A stretch of 34,206 nt of DNA. Origin: Bacillota bacterium (GTDB lineage: Bacteria > Bacillota > Bacilli > Bu12). Of the stretch, positions 31,735-34,206 are shown piece by piece. The notes under the pieces are model-generated. The model saw only the letters and a list, made by a program, of their open reading frames with translations. It was not told the origin of the DNA and searched no databases. Numbering within the stretch: the stretch's first letter is position 1; each line of letters begins with the position of its first letter. A program made the position numbers and the translations under genes. The stretch covers positions 1 to 34,206 of the forward strand of contig JADBKH010000023.1 of assembly GCA_014896485.1 (NCBI GenBank), written 5' to 3'.

Positions 31735-32916
31735 TCCAAAAAGCCAGACTTCATCGTACCAGCGTCACCCGAAGCACCGACGCTGGTCAAGCCAGACACA
31801 AAGTTCCCCACAGTCGCCGTTTCAGCGACTCAGTTCATCTACGCAGCAGCTCTACCCAAACATTCCCAGTAGTCGATGACAATACTGATGATCGTTCGTA
31901 GGGGATGGTACTTGTCACCGCCGATGATCTCTTTGAGGCAGTAACAGCAACCCCATTGATTCATCTTCCCAATGATGCGTCTGCTTTGTTTTTTACAAAA
32001 TCCGGTATTCCCACTGTCACGCACCATGAAACGGACACCTGGGTGTCACTGGAATCCACGTTTCCCAAAGGAAGTGGATGCCTTTGTTGTAGGACATACA
32101 GCCAACCCTGCCGTCTTGTCAGCATTGCAGCAGATGGGCTTGAATGCCATTCCTATCACAGCACCCGATCTTTTTCGTTTGGCCAATGAAGTAGATAGGG
32201 TGCAGGGCTATGTACAGGATTCCGATCTCGACGTTCCAATTGAGGAAGAATATTCCAGAACCGGCGGCAATGGTGTGATGGACGTCATGATCGGCTGTGT
32301 TACGGCACTTTCCTATATCTTGCCAGCCACGCACTGGGTCTCCCATATGCCCTCCGGACTGGTGTGGGTAACGGAAATGACGTACCGGCTGCGACCATCG
32401 AAACCCTCAAACGCCGCCAAGGAAAAGCTTTCATCCTCGTTTGGGGCGGTCCGAAGAAGATCTCGCCTCGTGTCATGCGCATCCTCTCCAGATATGGCAG
32501 TGTGACGCGGGTGGACGCGGAAGGAAACATGACCTTCAACCAACCGGACATCACCTCCCCCATGTGCACGAGAATGCCTTTGCGAAAATGTGAGATCTAT
32601 CCGGCATGGTGGGCAGGAGGATTGCCGGGCCAGGACACGTTTTTACTCTCGTGCGAGAAGATGAGGGACCGCAACTATCACATCCGTCATCCTCTCCCAC
32701 CTTGGCTTTCATGCTCCTCTGCTGCTGACACCGCGCGGGGACACTTTGCCGAAAGAGCTGGAGGATTATTACCACATGGTTAGACCTATCTTTTTGGAAA
32801 CTTTGGTCCAAGGCCTGTAGAACATGCACTACATCATCGGTGATTATGCCACCCTCTTCTGGACCGTTCAAACACAAGTCGATTATGCTTCCTATATGCT
32901 CAACCGTCGCGTATAG
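31735..32916 (+). pseudogene. Decayed paralogue of the CWB2-like secreted protein
   Basis: Pieces in all three forward frames line up in order with the intact protein at 14983-16368. KPDFIVPASPEAPTL matches PDFQVPSPPEEPTL; AVSATQFIYAAALPK matches AVSVTQHIYTAAIPK; VTADDLFEAVTATPLIHLPN, then TGGNGVMDVMIG, ILPATHWVSHMPSGLVWVT, and after a frameshift near 32366 AATIETLKRRQGKAFILVWG; later LGFHAPLLL and MHYIIGDYATLFW with NRRV at the end. Lesions include TAG at 31870, a Trp-to-TAG change at 31899, shifts near 31870, 32030, 32366, 32575 and 32700, TGA at 32591 and TAG at 32818. A stretch equivalent to about ten residues after DTKF is deleted. No signal peptide or start is left. This gene is long dead. 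Confidence 0.85.
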
Positions 32917-32974
32917 AACCAAAGTTCTGGAAGTCTTTACATCGGCCCCTAATCCAAACGCGTTTGCCATCGAC

Positions 32975-33010
32975 GAAAAAAAGGCACTCACATTTGAGCG
33001 CCCTTTTTTG
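32975..33010. terminator. Bidirectional terminator upstream of the alcohol dehydrogenase stop
   Basis: AAAAAAGG-CACTCA pairs with TGAGCGCCCTTTTTT (one bulge, one mismatch) around a short loop. A-runs and T-runs at both ends allow it to stop transcription from either side; for adh (minus strand) it lies just past the stop codon. Confidence 0.75.
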
Positions 33011-33046
33011 TAAGACCAAGAACATAAATGTCTTTGGCGGAAATGC

Positions 33047-34090
33047 TTATGCGCGATTGAGAACGACTTTTAGCGCATTGGTTTGCGATGCATTCAAAAA
33101 GGTATCATAGGCTTCCATCATCTGATCCAAAGCAAAACGGTGCGTAGCAAGTTTCTCTGCTGGCAGACGCCCACTTTCCACCATCCGCAGTAGCGTTGGG
33201 ATCGTAAAAGTATCCACGAGTCCTGTGGTAATGGTCACGTCACGAATCCATAGTTGTTCCAAATGCAGCGTAACCGGTTTTCCGTGAACACCGATGTTGG
33301 CAATACGTCCACCTGGGCGCACTAGAGAAGCTGTCAGCTCGAATGTGGCCGGAATGCCCACTGCCTCAATCGCAACATCGACACCCAATCCGTCCGTCAG
33401 GGTGCGAACGGCTTCCACCGCATCAACCTGGCCATTGTTGATTGCATCGGTGGCGCCGAATACCCTGGCCTTTTCCAAACGAGCATCGATCATATCCAGC
33501 GCGATGATACGCATTGGCGAATAAAGTTGCGCCGTAAGTATTGCTGCCAACCCGACAGGCCCGGCACCGATTACGGCAATACTCTGGCCAGGCTGCACCA
33601 CCCCTTTCAGCACCCCTACTTCGTAACCGGTCGGCAGGATATCGGACAGGAAAAGCACCTGTTCGTTGCTCAGTTGCTCTGGAACACGATAGAGGCTGTT
33701 GTCCGCAAAGGGGATGCGGACATATTCGGCTTGCGTCCCGTCGATCAGGTGGCCCAAAATCCACCCGCCGCCGTTGAGACATTGACCATACATGCCCTTG
33801 CGACAGTATTCGCACCGACCACAAGCGCTAATGCACGAGATAAGGACCCGATCGCCTTCACGGAAATTATGCACTGCTGATCCCACCGAAACGATCGTAC
33901 CTATCCCTTCGTGTCCCAATACGCGCCCATCGATCACCTCTGGCGTATCACCCTTCAAAATATGGAGATCCGAACCGCAGATTGTTGTAGTGTCCATTCG
34001 GACAATGGCATCGGTCGGTTGTTGGATCTGTGGATTGGGCACTTCTTCCCATACCTTCTGTCCAGGTCCGTGGTAAACCAACGCCTTCAT
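33047..34090 (-). CDS. Zinc-dependent medium-chain alcohol dehydrogenase
   Basis: A 347-residue MDR enzyme. Catalytic-zinc motifs: CGSDLHILKG (Cys about 38) and GHEGIG (His about 60). The structural zinc site is CISACGRCEYCRKGMYGQC with four Cys. The Rossmann segment SIAVIGAGPVGLAAIL is followed by IIALDMIDARLEKA, where the Asp after the second strand favours NAD over NADP. Family members of this type oxidise short alcohols or polyols; the substrate is unknown. Start ATG 34090 (MKALVYHGPG) is the normal family start; AAAGGAG lies 11 bases ahead. The 5' region 34091-34206 holds its promoter zone, but no clear -35/-10 pair could be fixed. Confidence 0.88.
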   Translation of the reverse strand: MKALVYHGPGQKVWEEVPNPQIQQPTDAIVRMDTTTICGSDLHILKGDTPEVIDGRVLGHEGIGTIVSVGSAVHNFREGDRVLISCISACGRCEYCRKGMYGQCLNGGGWILGHLIDGTQAEYVRIPFADNSLYRVPEQLSNEQVLFLSDILPTGYEVGVLKGVVQPGQSIAVIGAGPVGLAAILTAQLYSPMRIIALDMIDARLEKARVFGATDAINNGQVDAVEAVRTLTDGLGVDVAIEAVGIPATFELTASLVRPGGRIANIGVHGKPVTLHLEQLWIRDVTITTGLVDTFTIPTLLRMVESGRLPAEKLATHRFALDQMMEAYDTFLNASQTNALKVVLNRA

Positions 34091-34206
34091 TTCACTCACC
34101 ACTCCTTTCACCATTCGAAGTGAGCGCAGTTGCTCTTTTTCAGCCGCACACCATCAGTTTAACATTGAAACTTAGCTTAAGATCGATTTGCTCGCAAAAT
34201 GCATCA

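Noticed and set aside
31437-31811. Minus-strand 124-codon ORF upstream of the ZIP gene
   Set aside because: It contains the ZIP promoter and lies antisense to the 5' end of the CWB2 pseudogene; no protein family is visible.
32591-32593. Trp codons read as TGA and TAG in the CWB2 paralogue as a sign of recoding
   Set aside because: Intact genes in the window use the standard code, and this locus also has several frameshifts, so plain decay explains it.
1-34206. CRISPR arrays, tRNA or rRNA genes, insertion sequences
   Set aside because: Looked for by eye, with no regularly spaced repeats, cloverleaf-type segments, rRNA motifs or transposase ORFs found; subtle tRNAs could be missed without a program.

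Overview
This window looks like part of a chromosome from a Gram-positive Bacillota, most likely an Alicyclobacillus-like bacillus. The reasons are strong AGGAGG-type ribosome-binding sites, frequent GTG/TTG starts, a DUF2512 (YndM) membrane protein, a KimA-type potassium transporter, MurT/GatD lipid II amidation functions, BcrC, DeoR control of a sugar ABC transporter, and CWB2-type exported proteins. The genus is an inference; no rRNA, tRNA, CRISPR array, intact transposase or phage module was seen.

Layout. Positions 1-5720 hold a decayed gene, a DUF2512 protein, a lactate-monooxygenase-like flavoenzyme with a MOSC protein, an amidase, and a convergent Asp-box propeller lipoprotein. Positions 6004-11792 form a carbohydrate island: a frameshifted DapA/KDG-aldolase-like gene, a three-gene pentose-type ABC importer, its divergent DeoR regulator, and a Dph6-like PP-loop gene broken by an in-frame stop. 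Positions 11789-14843 carry a BcrC-like phosphatase divergent from a single ORF that fuses MurT and GatD. Positions 14983-16368 encode an exported CWB2-like protein, and a heavily decayed paralogue lies at 31735-32916. Positions 16610-21448 look like a membrane redox module: DUF2231, a ferric-reductase-like membrane protein, an anchored Pro/Ser-rich protein, ApbE, and a two-component system, with a shared box in front of both divergent promoters. Positions 21570-26108 contain a broken GntR regulator, a Gfo/Idh oxidoreductase, a MoaD-like protein, a tungsten-type aldehyde:ferredoxin oxidoreductase, and a frameshifted DUF1874 (AcrIII-1/B116-like ring-nuclease family) gene. Positions 26190-26449 hold a promoter, a structured stretch and an intrinsic terminator, which I read as an unassigned RNA. 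The rest contains tatA, kimA behind a structured leader, an orphan sugar-binding lipoprotein, a ZIP metal transporter, the CWB2 pseudogene, and a zinc alcohol dehydrogenase.

How the genes work together. Sugar import and control (7004-11090) form one regulated unit. BcrC and MurT-GatD both serve the lipid II cycle. MOSC, MoaD-like and AOR point to pterin-type Mo/W enzymes. ApbE, the ferric-reductase-like protein and the two-component system suggest regulated membrane electron transfer, although no FMN-acceptor domain is visible.

The strongest leads are the one-piece MurT-GatD enzyme, the DUF1874 gene with an A6 frameshift and a Tyr at the catalytic His position, and the orphan promoter-RNA-terminator unit. 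At least six genes carry frameshifts or nonsense codons. This indicates ongoing gene decay, or in some cases sequencing error.
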